64,000 bases of DNA from Cytophagaceae bacterium (GTDB lineage: Bacteria; Bacteroidota; Bacteroidia; Cytophagales; Flexibacteraceae), in assembly GCA_027490155.1 (NCBI GenBank), contig JAIXYP010000002.1, positions 124,001 to 188,000 on the forward strand, read 5' to 3'. The position numbers and the translations under genes were made by a program. How positions within the stretch are numbered: position 1 is the first letter of the stretch; each line of letters begins with the position of its first letter. This document shows positions 44,676 to 53,142 of this stretch, one piece after another. The notes beneath the pieces are model-generated. The model had not been told where the DNA came from. It did not search any database and worked only from the letters and a program-made list of their open reading frames with translations.

Positions 44676-45710
44676 ATGGCACGAAAACGAAGAAATACAG
44701 ATGATGACTACGATAACGGACGTAGTTATGACGACTATGACTACGGCAAGCTCACGTCTGAGGACGACACAATGGCTGTTGACAACTCAGACGATGAACA
44801 GGGTGCCGAGTTTGGGCGTATCTTGATCTGGAATGCTGTCAATAACACTGCCCTGTTTGTAACAGCCTATATGTTGATGTTCGTAATCTACCAAGTTGCG
44901 ACCTCAACGATTGCTTATCGACGGTTTCTCAACTCCGTGATTAGGTATTACATCACGAACGTCACCCCAGTCCATAACAACTGGTTGTACAACTACAAAA
45001 CCATCATCTGGATCTATGCAGCTGGCCCCGTGGCCTGCCTCTTGACAGGGATGGTCTGCTACTTTCTGTACTTTAAGTACTTCCAGAAAAATGTGAGCCT
45101 GATGCGCAACTTTTTGCTCTGGATGTTCCTGATCGGGGCGATGATGACCTTCGGTAACATCGCATCGGGTATCTTGATCAAAGATACGTACCGTGGTGTT
45201 GGCTATGCCATTGCTTGGGGCCGTACCTCGATGACACTTAGATACATCTATATTGGTGCCAGCATCGTGATGATGATCTTGGTTGGTTTCTTCACCGTTA
45301 AGGCCTTTTTGCAAACTGCCACCCGTAGCGACTTGGTTAGACGACGCGGTGGTGCAAGGGTTGAGTTTTTGTTCTTTAATGTCTTGATTCCGATTGGGGC
45401 TGGCTCAGTAATTGTGTTTTTCCCTAGGTTACCTGCACTGGAGTACTACGAGATTTTGGCTGTTCTGTTCTTTATCCCTACCCTACTAGCCATGTTCAGC
45501 TACGGCCGCCAGATCACAACAATTCGCCTAGTCCGTACCCTAGACGACATTCCGATTTCAAAATCTGCGATTGGGATTGCCGTGGGTGTTTTAGTGCTTT
45601 GCCGCGTCCTGCTTGACCCTGGTATCGACGTCAATGCCTTCGACAAAGAGTTAGAAAAACCCCTGAAGGAAGACAACCGCAAAACGGAGGTTAATCGAAA
45701 ACAACCATAA
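44676..45710 (+). CDS. Multi-pass membrane protein of unknown function
   Basis: 344 residues. The N-terminus (about 1-45) is very acidic and rich in Asp and Tyr (DDDYDNGRSYDDYDYG), with alternating basic residues at the very start. Six or seven hydrophobic segments follow, including FVTAYMLMFVIYQV, WIYAAGPVACLLTGMVCYFL, FLLWMFLIGAMMTFGNIASG, IYIGASIVMMILVGFF, FNVLIPIGAGSVIVFF, YYEILAVLFFIPTLLAMF and IGIAVGVLVLCRVLL. The C-terminus is charged. I recognise no family. The start is the ATG at 44676. A strong shared terminator separates it from the converging marR. Confidence 0.8.
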   Translation: MARKRRNTDDDYDNGRSYDDYDYGKLTSEDDTMAVDNSDDEQGAEFGRILIWNAVNNTALFVTAYMLMFVIYQVATSTIAYRRFLNSVIRYYITNVTPVHNNWLYNYKTIIWIYAAGPVACLLTGMVCYFLYFKYFQKNVSLMRNFLLWMFLIGAMMTFGNIASGILIKDTYRGVGYAIAWGRTSMTLRYIYIGASIVMMILVGFFTVKAFLQTATRSDLVRRRGGARVEFLFFNVLIPIGAGSVIVFFPRLPALEYYEILAVLFFIPTLLAMFSYGRQITTIRLVRTLDDIPISKSAIGIAVGVLVLCRVLLDPGIDVNAFDKELEKPLKEDNRKTEVNRKQP

Positions 45711-45744
45711 ACGACCCTAAGCCACTTTGCTGCCTTCCACAAAT

Positions 45745-45787
45745 AACAAAGGCCACCTCGCGCTACTTTGCGTTGGTGGCCTTTGTT
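45745..45787. terminator. Bidirectional hairpin between converging genes
   Basis: AACAAAGGCCACC (45745-45757) pairs perfectly with GGTGGCCTTTGTT (45775-45787), a 13-bp stem with a 17-base loop. It lies 35 bases after the membrane-protein stop and about 96 bases past the marR end; it can serve both. Confidence 0.85.
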
Positions 45788-45882
45788 GTCCTAAAGCCTT
45801 CTGAGCCCCAGCGACGTATTGCGTATTAATGGAAGCAAGGTTTGGTCATTAACCAAGTAGTCTAGTTGATCACAGCTGTAGG

Positions 45883-46383
45883 TTAGCTGGTTTCTAAGCA
45901 TGTAGATTCTTCGGTATTTTTAACATCAAAGCCATCAAGCCGAACTTTATCCAGCAAGCGGTTGAGCTCAACCGCCTCGTCGGGCGAAATCCCCATCATA
46001 CCGTGCGAGCAGCTAACAACAGGCTCGACGGTGTCTATAAGATCTAGGCCAGCCTGTGTGATCTTGACCAAAGTACTGCGTTTGTCGTTAGGGCAGGCCT
46101 CGCGAACCACTAGGCCAGCTGCCATCAGCCGATCAACAACACGCGAAGCATCACAGTTGCGCTCGATCATCCTATCCTTGATGCTATAGGTAGGTAGGCA
46201 TTGGCTGCACTGCCCACGCAAAATCCTGAGGACATTGTATTGCGTACCAGTGATCCCGAAAGGCTCGAGCATCTGACGCTGTATGTTCTGGATGTAATGG
46301 GCTGTGAACAAGATATTAAGGAATGCACGGCGGTGCTGATCCTTAATTTCGGCTGTTTGGAGCTCTTCTTCTATCGTAGGCAT
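45883..46383 (-). CDS. MarR-family transcription regulator
   Basis: 166 residues from the ATG at 46383; an extension to 46461 covers the promoter. The winged-helix core shows FGITGTQYNVLRILRG, YSIKDRMIERNCDASRVVDRLMAAGLV and the wing CPNDKRSTLVKITQAGLDLI. Cysteines (QCSQC, CPND, EACP, CSHG) are unusually many and could sense oxidants. It lies next to yceI on the same strand but is separated by a terminator and has its own -7 element. A nearby palindrome at the yceI promoter is a likely target. Regulated signal unknown. Confidence 0.9.
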   Translation of the reverse strand: MPTIEEELQTAEIKDQHRRAFLNILFTAHYIQNIQRQMLEPFGITGTQYNVLRILRGQCSQCLPTYSIKDRMIERNCDASRVVDRLMAAGLVVREACPNDKRSTLVKITQAGLDLIDTVEPVVSCSHGMMGISPDEAVELNRLLDKVRLDGFDVKNTEESTCLETS

Positions 46384-46448
46384 TTGTGCTCGGTGATTAG
46401 CAAAAATGAAAAAGGGCAATCGGCACGCATTTGAGATGATCAATGTAG

Positions 46449-46456
46449 CAAAAATA
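46449..46456 (-). promoter_or_regulatory. -7 element for marR
   Basis: The minus strand reads TATTTTTG, an exact TAnnTTTG match, about 65 bases before the marR ATG at 46383. No TTG at the standard -33 spacing was found. Confidence 0.45.
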
Positions 46457-46520
46457 GCCACACACTTGAGGACTTCTTTGGGGTCAGTTACAGCGGTATA
46501 TTGGTAGCACCAAAATCATC

Positions 46521-46561
46521 CTAAAAGCAAATGGGCACCCTATTGATAGCGCGCCCATTTG
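46521..46561 (-). terminator. Terminator of the yceI gene
   Basis: CAAATGGGC (46528-46536) pairs perfectly with GCCCATTTG (46553-46561). On the minus strand a short T-containing run (GCTTTTAG) follows. It stands 63 bases after the yceI stop and separates it from marR. Confidence 0.75.
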
Positions 46562-46624
46562 TCTGATTGATCCATAGCTACTAAAGAAATTCTGTAGGAA
46601 AGCGGAGCGTTGGCCCGGCTGTCC

Positions 46625-47203
46625 TTAGTTTTTCTTTTCTACCTTCTGGAGCTCAATGCCACCGGCAATGGCAACTTCTTCGCTAATAATAAGGGTACTA
46701 GGTTCCCCAATATTGAAATCAGTGCGCTTGATGTTACCAGAGAACTTGAAGCCTGCTTTGGTATTGCCCCATGGGTCTTTAGCGATGCCGTTAAAGTTGA
46801 CGTCAAAAGTGACAGGTTTGGTGATGCCTTTGATGGTAAGGTTGCCTTTTAGGGCATATTTTTTTTCAGAGACTTTCTTGAAAGAGGTGCCTTTGAATTC
46901 GATTTTGCCATTTTTTTCGGAATCGAAAAACTCCGCTTGTTGCAGGTGTTTGTCACGTGCTTCAGACTCAGTATTGATCGTTTTTGGGTCGACGCTGAAG
47001 TTGACGGTGGCTCCATCAAAATCCTCTTTGGTCGTCACGACGCTACCATCATAGGTACGAAACATACCATCTACTTCAGAGATCTTGAGATGCGTAATAC
47101 TGAAACCTAGTTTGCTGTGCGAGTTGTCAACCTTCCAAGTAGTTTGGGCATTGGCAGCGAACGAACCTAAAGCCAAAGCTGCGATGATGAATAGTTTTTT
47201 CAT
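46625..47203 (-). CDS. YceI-like periplasmic lipocalin-fold protein
   Basis: 192 residues. Signal peptide MKKLFIIAALALGSFAANAQ, then the YceI fold: TTWKVDNSHSKLGFSITHLKISEVDGMF at the start of the mature part, SARDKHLQQAEFFD-like centre (here EARDKHLQQAEFFD), GNLTIKGITKPVTFDV, and a C-terminal FNIGEPSTLIISEEVAI. YceI proteins bind long polyisoprenoid or similar lipids in the periplasm. A MarR gene lies just downstream. The promoter with palindrome is about 250 bases upstream, leaving a long leader. Confidence 0.93.
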   Translation of the reverse strand: MKKLFIIAALALGSFAANAQTTWKVDNSHSKLGFSITHLKISEVDGMFRTYDGSVVTTKEDFDGATVNFSVDPKTINTESEARDKHLQQAEFFDSEKNGKIEFKGTSFKKVSEKKYALKGNLTIKGITKPVTFDVNFNGIAKDPWGNTKAGFKFSGNIKRTDFNIGEPSTLIISEEVAIAGGIELQKVEKKN

Positions 47204-47453
47204 GGTGGTAGTGTGGGGTTTAAAAGTGTTGTTGGATAGGACTGGTAATAGTTCAGTAGAGATACTGGGTAAGTGGTTCAGGCTTAGCCTGTTTCATAGT
47301 GGTTTATTGCAGGTTGCAAAAGCCTAAGTTGCGCCGTAGGCACCTTTACGTTTGGCATTGACAGCCAAGGCTTGTTTCGTTACAATGTATCATTAAGGGT
47401 ATTGTTGGCTTAGCGGATCTACTGCCTTGCCTTTATTATCCTGATTGACAATG

Positions 47454-47490
47454 CAAATATACACGTTCAAACATACAAGTTGCAACATGT
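47454..47490 (-). promoter_or_regulatory. Promoter with overlapping 16-bp palindrome (candidate MarR operator)
   Basis: On the minus strand TTG (47485-47483) and TATATTTG (47461-47454) are 21 bases apart, a good Bacteroidota promoter. The -33 part lies inside 47475-47490, an imperfect palindrome reading ACAnGTTGCAACnTGT (only one symmetric base pair mismatched). MarR dimers commonly bind such sites. It is 250 bases upstream of yceI; the leader between is unexplained, with no ORF I can support in 47204-47453, and 47491-47703 holds a TATTTTTG at 47548. Confidence 0.6.
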
Positions 47491-47703
47491 AATCTACAAA
47501 TATTCCCCGAAAACCTGTATAAAGCCAATAATCACCACTGTTTTGGCTATTTTTGAAGGCGGACTTGTTAAGAAAGTCAGGGTTTTGACAATCCTAACCT
47601 GACCAAAATGAAATTTTATGGCAACTAAGGCTTCCCAATCCCAGCAAAATAATGTGGTCAGCTTAGCCCCTACTCCAACAAGGACCTAACTTTCACCTCT
47701 GAT

Positions 47704-47973
47704 ATGACCCGAGCCGACGACCAAAACCTAGTTAACATCGTGCCTCCAGCAATAACTGACGAGGCCTTTGGACAGTACCTAAAGTCCAGAAACATAGCCG
47801 CTGATAAGTTATCCGAAAGGCTACCAGCAGTCTATACCGAATGGCTACAAGATTTTATGCAAATGAGCCCCGATAGTTTTTGGTCTCGACACCGCAACAC
47901 CGTAAACCATGTTAGGCGCCAACTGCTAGGGTTACAGAGGCGGATGTCGCAGAAGACCATCTGGATGAGATAA
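47704..47973 (+). CDS. Small hypothetical protein
   Basis: 89 residues starting at the ATG at 47704, with no membrane segment. Composition is ordinary and the middle (TDEAFGQYLKSRNIAADKLSERLP, TEWLQDFMQMSPDSFWSRHR) is helical and protein-like. A strong terminator directly follows its stop, which supports a real transcript. A -7-like TATTTTTG lies at 47548. I recognise no family. Confidence 0.6.
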   Translation: MTRADDQNLVNIVPPAITDEAFGQYLKSRNIAADKLSERLPAVYTEWLQDFMQMSPDSFWSRHRNTVNHVRRQLLGLQRRMSQKTIWMR

Positions 47974-47980
47974 TGTAAAC

Positions 47981-48026
47981 AAAAAAAACTCCTACCCTGA
48001 CGTAAGCCTTGGTAGGAGTTTTTTTT
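47981..48026. terminator. Bidirectional terminator
   Basis: AAAAAAAACTCCTACC (47981-47996) pairs perfectly with GGTAGGAGTTTTTTTT (48011-48026). T-runs on both strands let it end the small plus-strand ORF and the minus-strand DUF1573 gene. Confidence 0.94.
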
Positions 48027-48067
48027 GGTTCGGCAACACATAAAGTTCTAACCAGAATGGGAAAGGC

Positions 48068-48502
48068 TTACTTAACAGCCTTTTCTGATTTCTCAGCAAC
48101 GGTGCCTTTGATGGTCAGGACAACCGGCTGAGCACTATTTTGCAAGGTTACAGTTACCGTCTTGGTGAAAGCACCAGGGCTAGCAGCATTGTAGGTAGCC
48201 GAGATTTTGTTTTTCTTGCCCGGCATGATTGGCTCCTTAGGCCATGACGGAACGGTGCAGCCGCAAGATCCGACCACATTGCTCAGCACAAGTGGTGCTT
48301 TGCCAGTGTTTTCAAAATCGAAGGTGGCAACCGCTGGGACGCCTTGAGGGATGGTACCGAAGTCATATTCGGTTTTGTTCCACTTCACGCTAGGTGCGAC
48401 GGCAGTGGTGGTGGCTGGTTTGGCAGCGTCTTGGGCATTGCTGTCAAACGACATGCAGGTAACACCCAGACCTAGTAGTAGTGCAAATGCAATTTTCTTC
48501 AT
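48068..48502 (-). CDS. DUF1573-family secreted protein
   Basis: 144 residues from the ATG at 48502 (an upstream ATG at 48541 would add 13 residues before the signal peptide). Signal peptide MKKIAFALLLGLGVTC, then an alanine/threonine linker. The immunoglobulin-like DUF1573 domain follows: KTEYDFGTIPQGVPAVATFDFENTG, NVVGSCGCTVPSWPKEPI, ATYNAASPGAFTKTVTV. Common in Bacteroidota, periplasmic or surface, role unknown. Note the signal peptide has a cysteine at its end, but no clear lipobox. Confidence 0.9.
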   Translation of the reverse strand: MKKIAFALLLGLGVTCMSFDSNAQDAAKPATTTAVAPSVKWNKTEYDFGTIPQGVPAVATFDFENTGKAPLVLSNVVGSCGCTVPSWPKEPIMPGKKNKISATYNAASPGAFTKTVTVTLQNSAQPVVLTIKGTVAEKSEKAVK

Positions 48503-48737
48503 GGTACTCGAAAGGGGAAAAATGGATGAACAATGCGTCATTGCCTAGCACCTATGCCAACCAAGACACTTTACTCAACAAAGGTGCGACTATCGGCACA
48601 GTCCAATCCCTAAGCCAACGTTAATGGTTGTTAACTGCTGGTTAACGGCAATACCTAAAGACTACTAAAGCGCCCAAAACATGCCATTTAAGCCACTGCA
48701 AGGTACTTGGTGCTAACGTTGTCTAGTTTGCATACTC

Positions 48738-48745
48738 TATCTTTG
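48738..48745 (+). promoter_or_regulatory. -7 element for the sensor kinase
   Basis: TATCTTTG matches TAnnTTTG exactly. A TTG lies 16 bases upstream (48719-48721), shorter than usual. The predicted transcript leader is about 70 bases. Confidence 0.5.
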
Positions 48746-48820
48746 TTGGGCCTATGCGAGTGTGTGGAGGGCCAAACCCTAAACCTAACCTTCGCTTCTT
48801 TAGCCACAACTCGATAACAA

Positions 48821-50131
48821 ATGTTTCAATTCCTCCAGAGTCTGTCTCGACACTTAAGCGCCATCCGGGTTTTGGTGGTGCTTGGTAGCGTGTCGGTGAT
48901 TGGGCTGCTGGGGCTACAGGTCTATTGGGTAAAGGAGTCTTACCGGACCGAGGAGGCAAAATTTAGGCAATCGGTTTTTGTGGCCCTCGAAAATGTTGCT
49001 AGGCAAATGGCTCGTGTCAGCAACTTCACCTTGCCGAACAGCAGTGTTGTCAAACAGGTCGAAGGAAATTATTTCGTGGTCAATATCAACGCCCAGATAG
49101 ACGCCAACTTGTTGGAGTATTACTTGAGGCGTGAGCTAGCCCGTAGTCAGGTCCTGACTGATTTCGAATACGGCATTTATGACTGTAGCACGACAAAGGT
49201 GATGTATGGAGGCTATGTCCCGTACGATGCAAAGGAAAAAAGGGACATCAAGGCCCCACCCCGTACCAACCTGCCGAAATACGATAAATTCCCTTACTAC
49301 TTCTCGGTACTTTTCCCGCAACGGAACAATTATCTGGTATCCCAGCTGGACTTTTGGTTGGTGAGCACGGGGATCATGGTTTTAGTAGTTGGCTTTTTTG
49401 GCTATTCTTTAATCATAATCTTGAGGCAGAAACGCCTGAGTGAGGTACAAAGGGACTTCATCAACAACATGACCCATGAGTTCAAGACACCGATCAGCAC
49501 TATCAGCCTAGCGGCCAGCATCATCGGCCAGCCTGGGACCAAGGCTCAGCCAACTCGCCTGGATAATTATGCCCGCATCATAAAGGACGAAAGCTTACGG
49601 TTAAACGGCTTAGTGGAGCGTGTGCTGCAGCTAGCCAAAACGGACCAACAAGGACTGCGACTCAACCCTGAAGTGCTGGAGCTGACCGATCTGCTACGCC
49701 AAGTAGCTGACACCTTTGACCTCCGTAGCAAACGGACTGACGGACACTTAATGCTTGACATACCGGAGGGTCCTATCCATGTCAAGGCAGACCGTCTTCA
49801 CCTGACCAATTTGCTGTACAACCTGCTTGACAATGCTACCAAGTATAACCAACGTCCACCTGAGCTTAGGCTACGAATCCAGCTGCAGGATGGCCAAGTA
49901 TCCCTAGAGGTTCAGGACAATGGTATCGGAATCCCCGAGAAGTTTCAGGACATGGTCTTTGATCGGTTTTACCGTGTGCCAACAGGTAACGTCCACAATG
50001 TCAAGGGATTCGGTATTGGCTTGTGCTATGTAAAACTGGTAGCCACCACCCATCGCTGGAGGCTCAGATTGCTTAGTTTCCCCGGTCAAGGCTCTATTTT
50101 TACAGTCCGGATGCAGCAAATACGAGCCTAG
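48821..50131 (+). CDS. Two-component sensor histidine kinase
   Basis: 436 residues. TM1 (IRVLVVLGSVSVIGLLGLQVYWV), a periplasmic region to about 180, and TM2 (FWLVSTGIMVLVVGFFGYSLIIIL). The HisKA H-box FINNMTHEFKTPISTI has phosphoacceptor H219. The HATPase domain has DNATKYN (N box), DNGIGIPEK (G1) and GFGIGLCYVK (G2). In many Bacteroidota this kinase type is followed by an OmpR-type regulator; here carB follows, so the regulator must lie elsewhere. Full length. Confidence 0.94.
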   Translation: MFQFLQSLSRHLSAIRVLVVLGSVSVIGLLGLQVYWVKESYRTEEAKFRQSVFVALENVARQMARVSNFTLPNSSVVKQVEGNYFVVNINAQIDANLLEYYLRRELARSQVLTDFEYGIYDCSTTKVMYGGYVPYDAKEKRDIKAPPRTNLPKYDKFPYYFSVLFPQRNNYLVSQLDFWLVSTGIMVLVVGFFGYSLIIILRQKRLSEVQRDFINNMTHEFKTPISTISLAASIIGQPGTKAQPTRLDNYARIIKDESLRLNGLVERVLQLAKTDQQGLRLNPEVLELTDLLRQVADTFDLRSKRTDGHLMLDIPEGPIHVKADRLHLTNLLYNLLDNATKYNQRPPELRLRIQLQDGQVSLEVQDNGIGIPEKFQDMVFDRFYRVPTGNVHNVKGFGIGLCYVKLVATTHRWRLRLLSFPGQGSIFTVRMQQIRA

Positions 50132-50261
50132 TTTAGTCAGCTGTCAAGAGCTACATCTAGCACGAGAATTGGCCTATTTTGGGGCCAGATGATGGGATAT
50201 GCCACAAAATTACCCAATTTCGCCCCGCCATAGTCTTATGAATGGCTTGGCATAAGCGCAG

Positions 50262-53075
50262 ATGCCCAGAGATATTAGCATAAAGTCAGTCCTGATTATA
50301 GGTAGTGGTCCTATTGTTATTGGTCAGGCATGTGAGTTTGACTATGCGGGTTCGCAAGCGGCACGTTCGCTGCGGGACGAGGGTATTGAGGTGATCTTGA
50401 TCAACAGCAACCCAGCCACCATCATGACCGACCCAATCACGGCCGATCATGTTTATCTGTTGCCGCTCGAGAAAAAGAGCATCAAACATATTCTGGAGCA
50501 ACACCAGATAGATGCTGTCCTGCCAACAATGGGAGGCCAGACGGCACTTAACCTAGCCATCGATTGCGAAAAAGCTGGGCTTTGGGCCAAGTACAACATC
50601 CGAATGATTGGGGTGGACATCAAGGCCATCGAGACCACTGAGGATCGTGAGCTGTTCCGCCAAAAGATGCTGGAGCTTAACGTCGGTGTCTGCAAAGGAC
50701 GAACTGCCAAGTCCTTCCTAGAAGGCAAAGAAATTGCGCAAGAAATTGGTTTCCCGCTTGTCATCAGACCATCATTCACTTTGGGAGGATCTGGCGGTGG
50801 ATTCGTTAATACAGCAGAAGAATTCCCCGAAGCACTAACCCGTGGCCTTCATGCCTCGCCCACGCACGAGGTTTTGGTCGAGCAAAGTATCCTGGGCTGG
50901 AAGGAGTATGAGCTGGAGCTGTTGCGTGATGCAGCAGGCAATGTCATCATCATCTGCAGCATCGAGAACTTTGACCCCATGGGTATACATACTGGGGATA
51001 GTATTACGGTGGCGCCTGCCCAGACCCTGCCCGACACCATCTATCAGCAGATGCGCGACCTAGCCATAAAGATGATGAATGGCATTGGCAACTTTGCAGG
51101 TGGCTGCAATGTACAATTTTCAGTATCGCCGTTTGATGATAGCATCATCGGGATCGAAATCAACCCACGGGTGTCACGTTCGTCAGCCTTGGCAAGCAAG
51201 GCAACAGGCTACCCTATTGCTAAAATTGCTGCCAAACTAGCCATTGGCTACCACCTAGACGAACTCCAGAACCAAATCACCAAAACAACTTCGGCTTACT
51301 TTGAGCCCGCGTTGGATTATGTAATCGTCAAAATACCGCGTTGGAACTTCGACAAATTCAAAGGTGCTGACCGCACCCTTGGCCTCCAGATGAAATCTGT
51401 TGGTGAGGTGATGGGCATTGGACGCAACTTCCAAGAAGCCCTCCAGAAGGCCTGTCAATCGCTTGAAATCAAACGCAATGGGCTGGGTGCTGATGGACGT
51501 GAGTTAACCAACAAGGATGCCATCCTGAAAAGTTTGGCCAATCCTAGCTGGAACCGATTGTTCCATATTTATGACGCCCTCAAGCTTGGCATTTCGCTCA
51601 AAACAGTCGAGAAAATTACCAAAATTGATCGGTGGTTCCTGACCCAGATCGAGGAGCTCATCCAGCTGGAACATACCATCCAACAGCATACGCTCAGCAC
51701 GATGCCGCGGTCACTATTGATGGAGGCCAAACAAAAAGGCTATGCCGACCGGCAAATAGCCCATCTTCTTGGGGTGCTCGAAAGCGAGGTGTTTGCCAGA
51801 CGTCAAGACGAAGGCATCAATCGGGTATTCAAGATGGTCGACACTTGTAGTGCTGAGTTCGAGGCCAAAACCCCTTATTTCTACAGCTCTTTCGGGTCCG
51901 AGAACGAGTCCATCGTAACCGATAAACCCAAGGTAATTGTCCTTGGTAGTGGGCCTAACCGCATTGGCCAAGGCATCGAGTTTGACTACAGTTGTGTGCA
52001 TGGGGTGTTAGCGGCCAAAGAGTGTGGCTACGAAACCATCATGATCAACTGCAACCCCGAAACCGTTAGCACGGATTTCAACACGGCTGATAAGCTTTAC
52101 TTCGAGCCTGTGTTCTGGGAGCATATCTATGACATTATTCTGCACGAAAACCCAGTTGGCGTCATTGTGCAGCTTGGGGGTCAAACGGCCCTCAAACTGG
52201 CTGAAAAGCTAGAACGGTATGGCATCAAGATTCTTGGCACCAGCTTCCAGGCACTTGACCTAGCCGAAGACCGTGGCGCCTTTAGCACCTTACTTAAGGA
52301 GATGGGGATCCCCTACCCTAAGTTCGGAACCATCAACACCAGCGATGAGGCCATCGAGCTGGCACGGGAGCTTGGATTCCCACTATTGGTGCGGCCTAGC
52401 TACGTCCTTGGTGGGCAAAGCATGAAGATCGTCATCAATGAAGATGAGCTCGAAAGCCAAGTAATCCAAATCTTTCAAGACCTGCCAGACAACAAAGTCC
52501 TGCTCGATCACTTCCTCGAGAACGCTATCGAGGCCGAAGCAGATGCCCTTTGCGATGGCGAGGATGTCTATATCATCGGGATCATGGAGCACATAGAGCC
52601 AGCTGGCATCCATAGTGGTGATAGCTATGCCGTGCTGCCGCCTTTTGACCTCAGTGAGGACATCATCCGCCAGATCACTGACATAACCAAACGGGTGGCA
52701 GTGGCGCTCAGGACTGTTGGTTTGCTCAACATCCAGTTCGCGATCAAAGAGGGAGTTGTCTATGTAATTGAGGCAAACCCAAGGGCGAGCCGTACCGTCC
52801 CCTTCATCTGTAAAGCTTACCGTGAGCCCTACGTCAACTATGCCACCAAACTGATGCTGGGTGCTGCCAAAATCAAGGACTTTGATTTCAAACCCCACCA
52901 ACAAGGTTATGCCATCAAGGTGCCTGTTTTCAGCTTCAACAAGTTCACGGGTGTAAACAAAGAGCTCGGCCCTGAGATGAAATCTACCGGCGAGGCCATT
53001 TACTTCATTGATGACCTGCAGGATGATTACTTCCAGCAGGTTTATGCTGAGCGGAACCTGTATTTGAGTAGGTAG
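50262..53075 (+). CDS. carB: Carbamoyl-phosphate synthase, large subunit
   Basis: 937 residues with two ATP-grasp halves in tandem: N-terminal IIGSGPIVIGQACEFDYAGSQA with IRPSFTLGGSGGGF, and C-terminal VLGSGPNRIGQGIEFDYSCVHG with VRPSYVLGGQSMKI. It makes carbamoyl phosphate for pyrimidine and arginine synthesis together with the glutamine amidotransferase CarA, not present in the window. It stops at about residue 937, whereas E. coli CarB has 1073 residues: the C-terminal allosteric (MGS-like) domain is missing. Short CarB proteins of this kind occur in Bacteroidota. UMP/ornithine control through that domain is therefore unlikely. The start is the ATG at 50262. Confidence 0.95.
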   Translation: MPRDISIKSVLIIGSGPIVIGQACEFDYAGSQAARSLRDEGIEVILINSNPATIMTDPITADHVYLLPLEKKSIKHILEQHQIDAVLPTMGGQTALNLAIDCEKAGLWAKYNIRMIGVDIKAIETTEDRELFRQKMLELNVGVCKGRTAKSFLEGKEIAQEIGFPLVIRPSFTLGGSGGGFVNTAEEFPEALTRGLHASPTHEVLVEQSILGWKEYELELLRDAAGNVIIICSIENFDPMGIHTGDSITVAPAQTLPDTIYQQMRDLAIKMMNGIGNFAGGCNVQFSVSPFDDSIIGIEINPRVSRSSALASKATGYPIAKIAAKLAIGYHLDELQNQITKTTSAYFEPALDYVIVKIPRWNFDKFKGADRTLGLQMKSVGEVMGIGRNFQEALQKACQSLEIKRNGLGADGRELTNKDAILKSLANPSWNRLFHIYDALKLGISLKTVEKITKIDRWFLTQIEELIQLEHTIQQHTLSTMPRSLLMEAKQKGYADRQIAHLLGVLESEVFARRQDEGINRVFKMVDTCSAEFEAKTPYFYSSFGSENESIVTDKPKVIVLGSGPNRIGQGIEFDYSCVHGVLAAKECGYETIMINCNPETVSTDFNTADKLYFEPVFWEHIYDIILHENPVGVIVQLGGQTALKLAEKLERYGIKILGTSFQALDLAEDRGAFSTLLKEMGIPYPKFGTINTSDEAIELARELGFPLLVRPSYVLGGQSMKIVINEDELESQVIQIFQDLPDNKVLLDHFLENAIEAEADALCDGEDVYIIGIMEHIEPAGIHSGDSYAVLPPFDLSEDIIRQITDITKRVAVALRTVGLLNIQFAIKEGVVYVIEANPRASRTVPFICKAYREPYVNYATKLMLGAAKIKDFDFKPHQQGYAIKVPVFSFNKFTGVNKELGPEMKSTGEAIYFIDDLQDDYFQQVYAERNLYLSR

Positions 53076-53142
53076 GGATTATCATCGAGTGATATAATCG
53101 AATTGTTAATTTCAGAGGTTATATATCTCACCCTAACCGTCA

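Noticed and set aside
47085-47327. 80-codon plus-strand frame over the start of yceI
   Set aside because: Antisense to the yceI signal peptide region; no support.
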